Both the position numbers and the translations under genes were made by a program. 64,000 bases of DNA from NCBI GenBank assembly GCA_013396915.1, contig VWZL01001300.1, positions 277,026 to 341,025 on the forward strand, read 5' to 3'. Shown here in pieces: positions 34,781 to 49,427 of this stretch (within the stretch, counting starts at the first letter, position 1; the number at the start of each line of letters is the position of its first letter). Source of the DNA: Stercorarius parasiticus (Eukaryota > Chordata > Aves > Charadriiformes > Stercorariidae). The notes under the pieces are model-generated. The model was given only the letters and a program-made list of their open reading frames with translations, made no database searches and had not been told where the DNA came from.

Positions 34781-37700
34781 TTAGACAACTGGAACTCCAG
34801 AATAGCTTTTAAGCAAGTATCTATGGACAATATTTGGACAACTTTTCCTCCTGTGCTGTATCTTTGTCATGTAATGCTCATGGTCTTGCATACAAAATGA
34901 CTGAGTCCAGATGTAAAATTTGCAGATAAAATCTTAACAAACACTAGACAAAATCCCAGGGGGGACATGCCACAGGCCTCTGATGTATAGCAAGTTTAAT
35001 CTTCCTGAATAATTGTTTTCTTTCCCATCCCACACTGCTGTATTTTTCTCTATCTTAATTTATTTTAATAAAACATACGTTTGTTTGGAAACAGCATATA
35101 TTATTGAGCTGCTCCTGGTTTAGAAAACAGAATCATTAACATGATATAGCACACAAGTGCATCTCTAGTTCATGTTATTTTCTGCTTTGTCAGTTTGACT
35201 CAGTCTGTTTTAAATTGCACAAGCTATTTTTAATGGCCTTTTTGCAATTCAAATCTGCATTCTGTAAGTATAACGTAAAAGATAACAGTTCATTTTCAGT
35301 CTTGCGCTCAAATCTGTTGAAGGAGGCTTTAGTAACTGTTGAATATTCTGTTATTTAAACTGCCTTTTTGATTGTATTAATTTTAAAACAAAATTTTCTT
35401 TAAAAAGTTAGATCTATGAGATGAAGAAAAAAGGTGAGGCTGGGTTTGCAGCCTGAAGGCAGGCTCCAAGAAGACCAGTGAGACGGATGTTTCATGACAG
35501 GAAATTTGAACTGGAGCTCCATGTGGAAACACTTATCCCAAGCCCGTTGTGTCAGAGTAATAACGGCACCAAGCCTCCATGGCTGGAGCTCCAAGGTTAG
35601 ACCCTGAAAACCCATCTTTGATAAGTCTCTTCTAGGTTTTTCCAACTCTTTTCTCCCTTGTCCACATCACACACCGGAGAAGTACTCTACCTACGTTTTG
35701 GAAAAATTTGTTTTCACTTACATCTCTTGGATCTACCATAAAGTTGCATGCAAGTGGAAAGCACAACGCAGAAGAAAATCAGCTCCCTCCTCACACCCAT
35801 TTCTGTGTCTTTGGCTGGAGCCTTGGATCAAGTCACGAATCACAGAGCATTTTGTCCTAATTTAAAGTGATAACTGTAAAAGAAATTTGGAATGTATATA
35901 AAATTGCCTTGGGTAATAATGATTATCCTGACTCCACATAAGGCAGTGTTGGAATAATTACTACATGTTTGGTGCTGCAGGGCCAAAGAAGAGCTGGTGT
36001 TGGGGAACAAGTGCTGGACAAGGCTCGTAAAAGAGCTTGCAGGAAGGGGAGCTGCCACAGACACATCGGGCATGGTCTGACCCGCACGGCACGCTCTGAC
36101 ATGCCGTTCTCGCCCATTACGTTCCAGTCACAGTGATTACCTTCCATGGACTGTGGAAATCAGGGGTGCCTGTGTGTCACCACAAAGTCAGTACGCAGGT
36201 TAATCACTGGCCGTTGGGTTACTGATGGGCTTTTGTGGCAGACTCCAGCATTCTGATTTATGAGACTGTATCAATAAAGAGAATTACTGAATCTCATTAA
36301 GGCCGCACAGCTCAACATCTCTGTGGTCTGTATCAGTCCTGCTGAACTGGCAGAGATCACCAAGGTTGCAGAAAGCATGGGATAGTGTTCGGGAAGGATA
36401 TTGATGTTGGTAAAACAGGCAGCAGGACAGTTTTGTGGAGCATTGGGCAGTGGGTTGGAGTTTGGGCACCCATAGGGAATAGGTGCTCCCGAGCCACTTT
36501 CAGTCTTATCAGCAGACCAATTCACAAAGCTCAAAATCCCCCAGTCCATGGTTTCACCTCCTCCAGAGGAGGTTCAGACCTCCTCTGTTCCCTTTGAGCA
36601 TTGCTTAGCTTCAATAAGAGATTTTAATATATGGGATCAAACCTATTACCATATAGTTTTCTATCAAAATGCCTTCACAGCTGTATATTCAAGAGGTGAA
36701 AAGGCAGAACAAGGTTTAATAATTATAGGACCGTGTTAAACTCATTCTGGGTTACTCTGATTTAGAAGATCATGTCGAAAAAATATATAATTGAAAAGTG
36801 CCCTAGTACAGCAGCAGGGCTCCTACATTCTCCGGATTCCCAAGGTACCTGTGGATGGAGAAAGCTTTTATGTCAAGACTCTCATTAGACATGCACAAGG
36901 CTTTATAAAAATAAAGTTTGCTTTTGAATTCTGAAGCCATAAAAATATAATTAGCAGAAAAAGAGGGTATAAGCAAACCTGCTTGGGCATTCATGTATTC
37001 AAACTGATGTGTGCACTGAGCGCCACATGAATCAACGGAGATGCCATGCCCAGCTTGAGCACTGTCAAGGACGCCCAGGCTTTATCTCACAGCTCACTTA
37101 CATTACATCCATTTCACACGTCTGCCTTCGACCATCGCATCGCCATAATGGGCCATGGAAAGCGAGTCTGCCAGTAACGGCCCTTCTTTCAGCTTGAAGG
37201 GTCAGAGGAGGAACAGGTCCATCCCTGGCTTTAGGCAACCCTGGGGCCACACGCAGCAAGAAGCAAGCAGGGACAAAGGCCACCCTCTCCCTGTAGTCAG
37301 AGAGCCACCAGGCCACATTGTCCCCGCAGGGATGCGCGAGTGGCTTTACAGACCAGTCTCAGTTCATACATTTAAATGAGTCTCCACATTTCAGTGTTGA
37401 CAGTTGGCGTATCTGAGGCATTATGAGAGTACCATTCTATGGAGTTTGACCTTAAAAAGTATGTATGTTAACAGCAGAGGAAGAGAACAGTTGCTGAAAC
37501 TATTGATTTTTAATTAATCTTCATTCTTTAATTACGTGCCGTTCTAATTAAATCGTTGTGAAGTTGGAATGCTGGAGCATCCGTAGAGGTTAGTACCTTG
37601 TTCCTATGTGTCTTTCACCTTTAATATTTTATCCTTAAAGGTAAGTTGGACATCTTTAGAACACTTGTTCAACTTCCCAAAAGGTAAGTTGGCAATCTTA

Positions 37701-39229
37701 AGAACACTTGTTAAACTTCAGGATATAACCCCAAATTTTGGTGGGTGTATGCTGCAGGAAGATGCAGTGGATAATTACCGGACCAACCCCACTCCCAGCT
37801 CAGAAGTCTCTTTCTAGCATGTTGCAACAACGGCTACTGATCTCCTACCAGCAGCCTGAGAACGGACAGAAAATCATGTATGTTCACTGACCCCCATGTA
37901 GATTTATTATTGACAGAGAAATAATGCCTGGGAGTATCTACTTAGATTGCCATGTTTTTGGGTGGGAATGAAACAGCTTTTGTTATATGAGACAACACTA
38001 AACCATGAATAGATATTACCATAATCCAATTACAGTAACAACAGACATCATCACCCTTTTTTGCTTTACTGTCTAGTTTAGAGTATAGTCAATCTTAACT
38101 AAAAGCACATATTCTTTACTGATCTCAGTTACAGAGCCGGCTCTGCCACCTCTGCTAACCTTTCAAGAATGGTTATGCTGTGGGTAAACATGAGATCTAG
38201 GCTATTTATTTCTACCACAAGTAAACACAGAACCAAATGATGTCAGGAAAGGAGACAGAACCCTTACCAGGCAGAAGGAAATACTGAAAAAAGGGGGCAT
38301 TTATGGCATTCTTTAGGTATGAAGTGAGCAACAACTTTAAGGAAAAGCAGCATCTTTTAGTATGAGTTAAAAACACTGTCTTTTCGTACAAGCCATGTTT
38401 GACTTCCTATCCATTATGGTTACAACAGCACTAATGTTATGCTACAAATGTATTAGAAAATGTAAACTGGATCAAGTCATCACAGCAATACATTCTAAAA
38501 AAGGAGAAAAAATAAAAACACCGAAGGCCAAAATGTTACAGATTTAAGTAGAGAGGGTAAAGGAACTTTTTCCAAAAGCAAGGCTCCCAGAAGTTCACCA
38601 TAGAATAGATTGTATTCTCCTCTCTTCTGAGCCTTGTACCTGGGTTCCTTCCACCATCCTGCTCTACGCTTCGGCCCAGTCAGACACTGCTGTAAAGATG
38701 ATGCGCTCTCACAATGCCAAAGAGGTAAGTTCTCAAGAGAGCTCTGCTCCACAGCGTGGGCTCCCCGCTTTAGCCCCCCAGGGATCTCGCTGGATGTTTC
38801 CTTTGGCAGCTTCCCCAGTTTTTGCTCTGAATTCCATGAACATACAAACCCCAAATTACACGAATCAAAATTCTACACGACTTGTGCCAACAGGCCACAA
38901 AACTACAAATGTGCTGCTTCTCTCAAAACCAGGATTTGGGTTTTCTGCAGAGATTTCTGAACCTTAAGGGTCATTTCTGTCCCTCTGGAATCTGCTCTCT
39001 GCCTTTCCAGCGCCAGTGTCCCAGCGCACTGCTGAGCGCTAACCACGGAGTTTTAAGTCCTCTGCTCTTCCCCTTCAGCAGCAGCCGTTCAATATCCCAT
39101 TTCCTCTCCTTGGCTTTCCTGCTGAATAGGTAATTTTTCTCTAGTAACTTCTCATTTTTTTCCCCCGAGTCAGCTTGCTGCAGCATCTATCTGAGCGGTC
39201 ATTTACTACAGAGTTCTTTACTCTTAGGC
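34781..39229. other. Intron, no recognisable transposon
   Basis: This is AT-rich intron. The one structure I can point to is the 43-bp tandem duplication at 37638-37722. Confidence 0.5.
37638..37722. repeat. 43-bp tandem duplication
   Basis: Unit 1 (37638-37680) and unit 2 (37681-37722) both read aaggtaagttgg, a short variable part, then agaacacttgtt and aacttc. They differ at a handful of positions, so the duplication is not recent. Confidence 0.9.
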
Positions 39230-39420
39230 TTATTATCTTCCATTTATCTGCATTGAGCTGTGCTGCCCTATTACAGCCCAGGTACTCAAAATTAATCCTC
39301 CTCATGTATCAGATTAAATTGTTTCTCATTATCTGCTTGAATCCCAATTCAGTACCATTTGTAAAACTAAAACCTACTTTTCCATATTATTAATCAAGAC
39401 ATTTTTTTTGGTGACAAAAA
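39230..39420 (-). mobile_element. Possible ancient CR1/L3-like relic
   Basis: The phrase cttccatttatctgcattga, followed by gctgtgctgcc, and later tattaatcaagacattt resemble the antisense of old amniote CR1/L3 reverse-transcriptase sequence as I remember it. Order and spacing are plausible, but divergence is high and the ends cannot be set. Confidence 0.3.
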
Positions 39421-42400
39421 GCCATTGTGTCCCAATCTGAACGATCTAACAGTTCATGTAATATTTCTCCTGCTAGCCAAACTTGAATGTTTCCCTATTT
39501 TTGTCTTCTCTTCCTCCTGAATTCCTGCTCTGTAATCAGCCTTTTGAAACGTGAAATTAATGCATTTAATGCGTATTTCTCTAACCTGTACTGCCTCCTT
39601 ATAGCTAAAGGTTCTCAGGGATCAATATTTTACATGATCAGATCAATCATAGCATGTGCAGCTGCTCTAGGAGCCCTGATGAAACAATTTCCTATTGCTT
39701 TTCTAAAATGGATTTACAAGGCAATTTCATCATTTGCTCTCTAGCTGTACCAGCCTTCCTCTAGCCTTATAGATACATGTTCATTTATGCCAATTTCTTG
39801 AACTTCATTTTGTTGCAGATTGGGGGGTATGGGGTTTCAAATCTAGGTAATTTTAAAATGAATTGTGAACCACCTTACAACCTCCCAACATTTGAATTCT
39901 ATTTGATAACAAAGACAGTAATAACCCTTTAGTAAATATGCATGTTCCCCTGCTTTGATTAACTGCCTTTAATTACACCACTCCAATTAGTTACTCCTAA
40001 TTCGCCACACCATTAAATCTGAAACACGTGGCCTTTTTCCCCGACCCTCCCCATCATCTCATCCGACATAACCCTGATTTAAACGCAATTTGGTTGCTTA
40101 GGAGATCTCTCTTGGGGCAAGAAGAGCAACCCAAAGGCTAAAGCCTTCTACACATGCCAGAGATGCAGAGGGAGGAGACTATCAAGACAGCAGGCTGGGA
40201 GGAGAGAAGAAACGCCTCTTCTGGGCAAACCTACAGGAGATTTAGAGGGCCACAGTGTTCTGATAACATTCCCTGTACATATGGTGGTCCGTAATCATAG
40301 AGAGTACAATTATGACCTTGGAGACAGGATAATTCTCAAATTATAAGATAGATAAGACCTAAGTTTGAGAAGCCATTAGGGAAATCCTGCTGACACCTCC
40401 TCTCTCTGACTCCAGAACTTACAGGAACATTTTCAGCACATTAGTTTTATACTCATGATTCCCATTCCCTCCACTGTATTTATCCCCTTTTAAAATGGAG
40501 GAGAAGGGAAGAGGAGAAATAAAAAATGACCCATACTTGAAATTTAATTTAAGAATGGCTTTGTTCCAGAAAAGAACGGCCTCGGTTTATTCAGTCCCTC
40601 AGTTATCAAAAAGCACTTCAGCCTCGCCTGAAGGGCAAGTCTGTGTCTCTCTCCCTCGATACCTCAGCATGGGAGGACTCACTAACACACCACCCCCCGA
40701 GCATTATCCTAGCACATCCCTTCTGCTGACAAGCCTCTGCAGTCAAATGCATGGGTTTGAAATCTGCTGACAACAATCTTCCAAATTTACGTTCACGAAT
40801 TAGCTGGAAATAATTCCCTACTGGGACCCAAATGCTTTTGGAGTAAACTTCATTAGAAAACCCACCCCAAACCTAGACAACTCCTCCAGGGAGCTCTGCA
40901 GGGGCACTGCCAGAGCTGGCCTAAAGGCTGAACATCTTCCCTAGGGGTGGGGAAGCCACAGGTGTCCCCCCAGTGTCCCCTCCTGCTCCTGCTGGCGCAC
41001 ACCCTGTCCTTGCACGGATGCTCTGCAGCAAACGCAGTCAAGGAACTTCCCCTCTACAGGACTCCACACAAACCAATTTTCCCTTAACATACCATGCTCT
41101 TCTATGTATGCTTTAATGAAAATCTTCACGCTTTTCTTTAAATATACCAATACCCAGTCTGTCTAGAAAATACAGTTAAAACATGGATAAGACAAAGGAA
41201 ATTTTACAGTAAGTGAAGATGACTGCATCAACCATTTTTCAGAGCAATTTTTGAGGAAAACAGACCACCAAGAAGATGGTGCATCTTGAAGATGAGGTTG
41301 CTTTCAAAGAGATATATTTGAATCAAACGAAGCTCTGGGCTTAATACCCCAGTCTGGAAGCGATGTTGTGGCCTCCATTATTCAGACGATCTAACGTCAC
41401 TTCTGCATTGAGTCATGGCAGCCCACTTGCAATTCAGAAAAACCTAATCCTCTCAGGCTTGAAAACCAAGTAGAAAACTTACTACTGTGCTCTGTGGGTG
41501 AGGTTATTTCAACGCTTCCTGCTGTAATACTCTTCTATGCAGAACACTGCTCAACTCATATACCATTCATGCACAGAAAGATCTTTTCTGCTTGCTGAAT
41601 TCCTGCCTCCCATTGCCTAATAGGAGACATGAACATACAGCACTTATTGGAAACTATACGCTATTCAGCACTTTCTACACCTAGGCACAACACCTCTGCA
41701 TTAATTGTCCCAATCAAGGGATTTTGCCATGAAGAACAATTTGACGTACCGTGCAGAATATCTCATCTGGTTTCTGCATTGACATTTCCCTTCACTCACT
41801 ATGAGAAAGAAGAACATATTCCTGGCTCTCCCATTATTCAACACTAATAGATTTAATTATAGTATAGAGGTTACAGAAAAAATCTCAAGACTGTCCTAAG
41901 CCATTTCACATATTTGTTAATTATTAAGGAAGCACACAATCCAATTACACCTGACTTTTATTTGCGCTTAGTGCAAAGGGAACTAAAAGGTGATGTAACG
42001 TTCTTAAAGAATAATTAAGGTCACTGCAAGGCTCCTTCCAACCATCAAAATGCGTGAATGACCTAGTACAAGTAAGAACCAAGTCTATTACTTTAATGAA
42101 ATCACAGCCATAAGTGGAAATACACTGTCCTGGGACAACAGCAATTAATGTCACAGGGTAGCTTAACCAGTCAACAAACACTGAATCTTTTAAAGCTGAA
42201 GCTATGCCGGTTGAGTCAGCAAGCACAACGGTCTCTTCTCTATGAAGAGGGTGTTTGCCTGTGTTTCTGCTTGTTGATCCTTTAACTTCTAGTCCATGAA
42301 CCCATCAATCAAAGAGGAAATACTATCACTGCTAAACACAGGAATTACATTGATTTTTGGAGAGTACTGTCTCTCATTTTCCTACACACTTTAATTTCCT

Positions 42401-45400
42401 ATTCATTCCTTTGCTTATAGTTTGTACTTAGTAACTGTATTTTTCATTGATAGTCTTCTCTCTGCCAAACACTGTCAAGGTGAACACACTCTGTGAAGGT
42501 ATGAGCAGGAGAGACTTTAGAGAAGATCTTTACTTCCATTTACTTACATGCAATATAACTTAAACTTACTGATTGGATACGCATATGGAAACATAAAATT
42601 TGGCCATCCTTTACCTATGAGATGATTATTTGTTAGCAGTGAAAGAGACCAAGAGATTTCACTGAGTTTTCTTTTTTTTGTCTCCAGGGGAAAATTTTTG
42701 TTTTAGAGAAAAATGGGAATTTTTCTCCAGGGGAAAGTAGTTTTTATTCCAAGAAAAGATACATCTTTGCGTAGAGGGGAATAAAAAAAGTAGACCTTTG
42801 TACCAACTATTAACATAATAAATGGCTTTTAAAAATAACACAGATGGAGTTGTTCTATGCAGAAAGAGCATGAAAACCAGACTGACCAATTCAGCCTACG
42901 TTGAATGTAATGCATGCATTACACTTCACTTCCTTGCCCTGCCACCAAACGAATGGAACAGCATCACAGGGTTACCCTGAGAGGACACGACAAGGGACTG
43001 AGACAGTCTGAGCTGTTAGCTTATTTGTTGAGATGGGCAGACAACCCATGGATTCCGATTCCTGAATATCTGAAGTTTTTCAATATGCAAAGCCCTGACT
43101 CACGCCCAAACTACGCCTTGCCCTAATATTCCAACAGTTTTCTCTATCATGTTGGAAAAACTCTCACATCTTCTACTAGTTCAAGCAGTCTTGTTGAAGA
43201 AGACAGATACCCTGAAGATATGTTGAAATATAAGTCTACAGAGCAATCTTTAAGAGAGAGGGAAAGGTTTAGAACAATTTTGCGAGGAGACCAGGATAAT
43301 TTCCCAACTTGGCCTCCAGTCTTGTTATTACAGAAAATGGAGGATGAAACAGCTTATCATGAGGAACCTCTATAAACCATGAAAGGAGAACTCTCCACAT
43401 GGGAAGACTCCAGTAAACACTCCTGCAACTGCTCAGGAGGGAAAGAGTGAGGGACAGAGCAAGAGAGAGAGAAAAAAACACTTTGAGAAAAAAAGTAGGA
43501 AGTATTTTCTTGGCTTAATTTAGACCCCCAATGGAAGTAATCAATTTATGCAATGCAAAGTTGATAATGAAATGTGACCCATGCTACTACGTGGCACATT
43601 TGCACAGTCACAGCCCTTTTTTGGTGAACCATATTTCTTCTTTAATGAAAACCTGTGCTGAAAGCGCTTCCCTGCTAAGTCTTCAGGGTTCATGTTACAG
43701 ACACTCTTAAAAGCTGCAGAAGACATAGTTCCAGCAAAGTCTCTGTTTTGTGCATATGGATTTCTTCTTGTTCCTCCCGCCTACCCTCTCATTTGTTTTT
43801 TAATAGACTGCTGAGAAGAAGGGCTATTAGGAGTAGCTGAAGCAGGCAGAGCCATTATCACTTGTTCTTTACAGGACCTTCATTGCAGCTAAGCTTAATG
43901 GAGTGGCAGAGGATTCCTAGAACATTTGGCAGCACCGCATATAAAATCAACCTTGAGTATTTAGCCTCTCAAGAAATTAGAAGAAAGCATTAGGAGCCAG
44001 GTTCTCAGCCAATACCCACTCCACTCCTGCAATCCCTCTGCTTCACAGCTTCAAGATCCATTGACTTCAAATGGGGCAATGCCAATTTGAACAAGTTATA
44101 TTACACAAGGAATAACAAGTCTTGTTATTACAATGATGGAGAAATCAGGCATCAGCTCTCCCATGCTCTGCAACACTGTCGCCACTAGATTTTTAAAGAC
44201 CATAAAGAAGTCCTAAACTATTTGTGAATTTGCTCAAACTACCAACTGCAAGAACCAATCTGGTTTGATCCTTCCCCAGAGTCCCATCCTAAATCAAAGT
44301 AGTACAACTGAATCTTTTAACTAAAGTTTCCTTTCTACCCAACCTGCAGCAAGAGAAGTCTCCTGAGAAATCTGGTGTGCGAGTTTAGATTTACATGGTT
44401 TTCCTTATAAACCTTGACTTACGGGTTATAACAAAAACCACCATTCCTACAGATTTGTGTCCTTAAAAGTAAGTGTTCACCACAGACATTAACTCCAGGA
44501 GACTGAAAAGCTGACGGTATTTTACTGGGTGCTCCTTCCCCAAGCTCCTCCTGCCTCCCAGCCAGAATCCTTTCCCTAGGACTAAACAGAAAGAAGATGG
44601 ACTTCTTAGATCAACAATAGATTGAGCTCAGAGGGAAACAGAATCACTCATGAAACACAGGTTATACAGAAAGATTGCTAGAAATAAAAGAAGGAATGAA
44701 AGTAGAGAGCTTGGCACCTGAAGAAGAAACAGCTCCTGTTAAGAGAGGAGAGCTAAATATAGAACTCCCCTGCAACACCAAGTTAAGTCACTGGTGCCTT
44801 TCAAAGGTATGGGATGAAATCTTTGGGGATGTATTACAGAACTCAGACATTAAGTTGACCCGAAGCCAACTACCGCTCTCACCACATCCATCCCAGGATG
44901 ACTGAATTCCAATTTTACCCATAAATAAGAGTCTGGCCAAGCACTTACAAAGAAAAATGTCGGCAAGCATCCATCTCAACTTCATTCTGTTGGAAACAAG
45001 CTGACTTTAAAAGTTGGCAATAAAACTCCTAAAAAAAAAACCCCAAGCCCAAAACACACCACTAAAAAAAACATGGCAGGAGTGTAGGGTTTTTTTTTTT
45101 TCTTTTTTAAGATGTCCTTTTGAGACGCTAGTTTTTAAAAGGCACCTTTTCAATTTTGTTGAGGCAGTACAAATTCAGCTATAGGAGAGATTATATCAAG
45201 AACAAATTGTCATAGTACTACCCTGTGATTTTCCTCAGTTAATCTCTTGGATAAACAATTATGCACATATTTTCATTTGCATGTGCAAATTAAAGAATCT
45301 GCCCATAAATACACTTGATCAGGTATAAATCGGCAGCATTCCACAGAAATCAATGTACTTCATTAAATCTACATAAGTTGAGGATATGGGCAACTACTTG

Positions 45401-48400
45401 TGTGGTTGGAATCCATTGTTTAGATTATTAAATCATGTCATGCATATGAGGGTTCATACAGAGTGGGAACATGGAGTTAGAGAAGAAGCTGCTGTGCTTT
45501 GTGCCTCTGGCTGGTCGGTTCATGGGATCAGATCTCCGCAGGGTGAAGCAGAACAACCCAAGAAGAACAGACTGTGTTTCTCTGGTAGTGCTGCCATAAC
45601 AAAGATGATGTAACTCAAAACAAAGTCACAGATGAGTAACTAACGTGTTTTTCTTTGGAGATGTCTGTCCTCTCCTGCTCACTTTTCTCACTTTCAGGTT
45701 TCCATCCAGAAGGGGCTTCCAACTCCTCTCCAATGCAGTAGTCTGCTAACTCTGTTGGAGCTCAGCGATCCCTCTCTTTTGCAATTTTGGATCTCACCTG
45801 CAGCCAACAAGTTCATCCAAAAGCACCCTGATCACCTGTCCATACCACCAGCTTCTTAGCCACTCTCCTAACAGACTTTTCTTCCTCATCATTGGACTCA
45901 CTTTCTCCCATTTCAGTCTCTCCTCCTCGGTACCATGACACCGTACGGTTCAAAACCTGTCCTCTTCTTGCTGCTCTTTATACCCATTCTCCTATCATTG
46001 GTCAACCCATCTTTCATCTTGATGATTAGTCCACATTTATTTGCAACTTGCTTTCAAATTAAAATTAATAAGAATGGGGAATAGAAATGTTTTTCAGCAA
46101 ATGAAAAATACATTTATCTTCAAAAGTGTCTTCAGTGGACATGACCCATCAACTCATCAGAGTTCTTAGGATTCCCAATGGTACCAGCCTGCACAAGCTG
46201 AGCATCTGCTGCCATTACGTCCTGAAGACATTCTGTTGTATTTTAATTTGAAAGGAATATTATTTACCGACAGAACAGGCATCCTTAGGAAAGCACGCAC
46301 CTTAGCGTGCCAAAGAACAAGCAGCCAAGAGAAACCTCCGCAAGAGAAATGGCCATCCCTTAAAACAACCTACTAAATTTTGGTTAGAAGGTCATCAGTC
46401 TTAAAGAGGAGGAGTCCATGTTAATTCAGGAACCTTTTTGTGATCTGCTTAGTCTTCCTCAAGGCTAATCAGCATGCCTTGGAGGTAGCTGTCTCAGCAA
46501 CCCAGCAGACAAATGATTTTAAATAACCTCCTTGTCTGTTATTCGGAAGGAAACTATCAAGGGGCAAAGGAATTTTTCAAGCAGAGCATCCATCTGAATT
46601 TTAGAGAATATAGAACTTCCACTTGAGTAGCAATTGCATATCATAAAGAATATGATCTTCAGCGCCAGCAGGAAACCTTGTTTTGGCTCAGAGCTTCCCT
46701 CAACTTTGAAATAACTAGCGCCGTATTTTTTTTTATATATCCAGAAATATATCATACTGACTGTACATTTCACAACACGTATTATTAAATGCACTACATG
46801 AAATTCTTTTCAGTTAAAACAGTAATTTCCTAAACGTGCTCCTTTGTTATTAGTACAAAGAGCAGCAAAATTTCTCACCATTTTTACATTTATCTAATAT
46901 AATATCCAAGTGATTTAAGAAACCCCTTCCTTGCATTTGGCAGCTCAAGTCCCATTCAAATTTTTGCTTACTACTGTTCTGATAGTGTATTTAATCTAAA
47001 TTTATCATAAAAAGGCCAGCCGTGTGAATTCTACTGGGTTAATGCTGGTCATTAGAATGGCCATCATTAGAAGGGAACATCCTATGTGAAGCTTAAATAT
47101 TTTCTACTAAAAATATTTGAGAGGCACCAGCCACATTTGATGTCAGCTTTGCCACTTGTCTGAAATGAGAGAACGATTATACTCACCAGAGGGAAGAGCC
47201 AAAACTCACCTCTTCAACTACTGGCTCAAACAAGCGGGAGATGCAGAGGAAGAGAAACAGGAGCAGGCACCAATGTAGCAAAGGTGCGTGACTGAAATAA
47301 ACTCTACATTTTTAACAACTCTCGCAATTCAGTGTCATCTTTGGCATCACCTGGTGCAGAAATTAAAAACTGTATGACTGCGCAGAGGAAAGGCAGGTTT
47401 AGAGAACAGACTGACAGTCACCACAAACTTGGTTCATGCTCTCAATGCCTTTTTCAAAAGGCAGAAAACTTAGCACCGCATTCACTGCAGCCCCAGATTC
47501 TTGTCCTGCAGATGGTCTCCGTGGCAGACTCTGTTTCTGCAGCCCCAGCCGTCTTCAACATTGAAGTCAGTTAGTAAAGCTTCCAAACCAATATCGTCCA
47601 TGAGAGCAGGAGATAGGAGTGACAACATCCCTATTCCCGAAGTCACCAGCTCACGGTTTACTGGCATCAGAGCCCTCCATGCCCTCAGAAGTCTCCAGAC
47701 CATTTATTGATGTATCTTCAAGGGATGCTAAAGTACCAGCTTGCTGCATGGAGTAAGTTCTGCTGATTCAGGGATATAGATACTTTTTCACCTTCTAAAG
47801 GAAACATCTTAGTTTCATCCTCTAAGGATGTGAGGCTCTAGGTCAAGCTAAGCCTCTAACTTTCTCATAAAGGTTGCAAGGAACACAGCTGAGGAATGAA
47901 ATGTACCTTTTCTAGAAGATCCAAGGCAAGAAAGCCTGAGACAGGTGTATTTTAACAAGAAGGAAAACCAGGCGTAAGGAGGAAGGTTAAGCTGTTATTT
48001 AGAAAATATTTTTTAAGAAACCCAAACCTCAATCAGAGCAATTAAGAGGAAGCAGGGTTGGGCCATTTCATTCGTCCTCTGTACCAGGCACCAGCAAAAC
48101 AATGAAGATGCTTAGATATTTGTGTAACATTACACTCAGTCACCACTCTATACACCAAGGCTCTTCTGACTTCTCTATGCCAAGGGCCACAAAAAACCAA
48201 ATTAAAATCTGGCTGAATGATGCTGGCACAAATTTGAGGAGTGGTCACTAAGTTTTTATTTTATTGTGAGAATTAAATTTGACCAGATAGTGAGAACTAA
48301 CACAGCTGCACCAATAACCTCTCTAGAAGGGACTTTTATGTAATGTGGAAATGTCAAGTGTGAAAGACAGTTGGTACCTAAAGATTTCTTGTGCAATAAA

Positions 48401-49427
48401 TTGTATATCTTCTAATACAACATGCAAGAATTTAGTGCACTTGGAAACTGTGGCAGACAGCTTCAGATCAGGAGTATCCAAGAGGCCTGAGAAAGGATTG
48501 CTCCTTGTTTCCAAAATGTACCATCATTTTCTTTACAGCGGGAGTTCAAGGAATACTGTGTCACTTCAAGAGGATGCGCAGCCAAGTGCTGGACACACCT
48601 CCGCAGGTCAGAACCTTGGCAGGTGTATGGCCCTTCTGACCCGTAGGGTTTAACCCACCTCTTCTGTAATCTCAGTCTTTCAGGAAAAAAAAAGATCTGC
48701 CTGTCTCAGTGTTTTCAAACACACGGTAGAAAGAAATAAACAAGCACGCTGGGATCAACACCCAGCAATCTCCTGTTCCATCTTCCTGAACACCACTGCT
48801 GGATAGTGCACCTTTCTGTCCTGGAGGACAAGACCTGTCCTAAAAGAAGATATTTTGCACTGTCCTACAAAAGCTGGGGGTTTTTTTAAGCATATAAGCA
48901 ACATCAGAGAACTTGTACACAGCAGGAAAACTCTGTAGGTAGATTCCAGTGGGCAAAAAAATGAATATAAAACAGACTGAGCACTGACTTTTTCCCAAAC
49001 ACTCGGATACTACTGAAAAAGCATTCAATAATTTTACGTAAGTGTTCTAGGAAAACTCTGGCCTTTTGCAATCTTTGGACCTCTGTTGGGCTTGCTGAGG
49101 TCTGGGTAAAGCTTCTTCAGTTTCTTTAGCTTTACAGGTCAGGACACTTAAAAAAGAATGAAAAATAGAGACAAAAATACTACCAGCAAAAGTTAACCGC
49201 TTATGCAATCATAAAAGAACACTAACCCACATTAGTGCATGGTGTGCTCACCACGTATTTGAAATATAATGCACTGCTGTGCAAATTCTTCAACTTCGTT
49301 CTGAAAGCATCCACAGTGCCGACAGAGCAGTACCCAGAACAAGGAGAAGCATGAGAGAAAAACACTGAGTTGAGGGAGCACATGCAGACCAGGCTGAGTT
49401 TGAAGCAAGACTGAGCTCCTCTTCTTC
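39421..49427. other. Intron, no recognisable transposon
   Basis: This is 10 kb with no clear CR1 or LTR. Local features are a partly repeated T-rich segment at 42681-42733, and a pair of A-rich and T-rich runs at 45031-45108 that could pair with each other. A pyrimidine-rich stretch lies near 45660-46020. No exon was recognised. Confidence 0.45.

Noticed and set aside
42020..42060. aaggctccttccaacc, like a CR1 tail
   Set aside because: Only about 16 bases match and neither the upstream body nor the terminal repeat is present.
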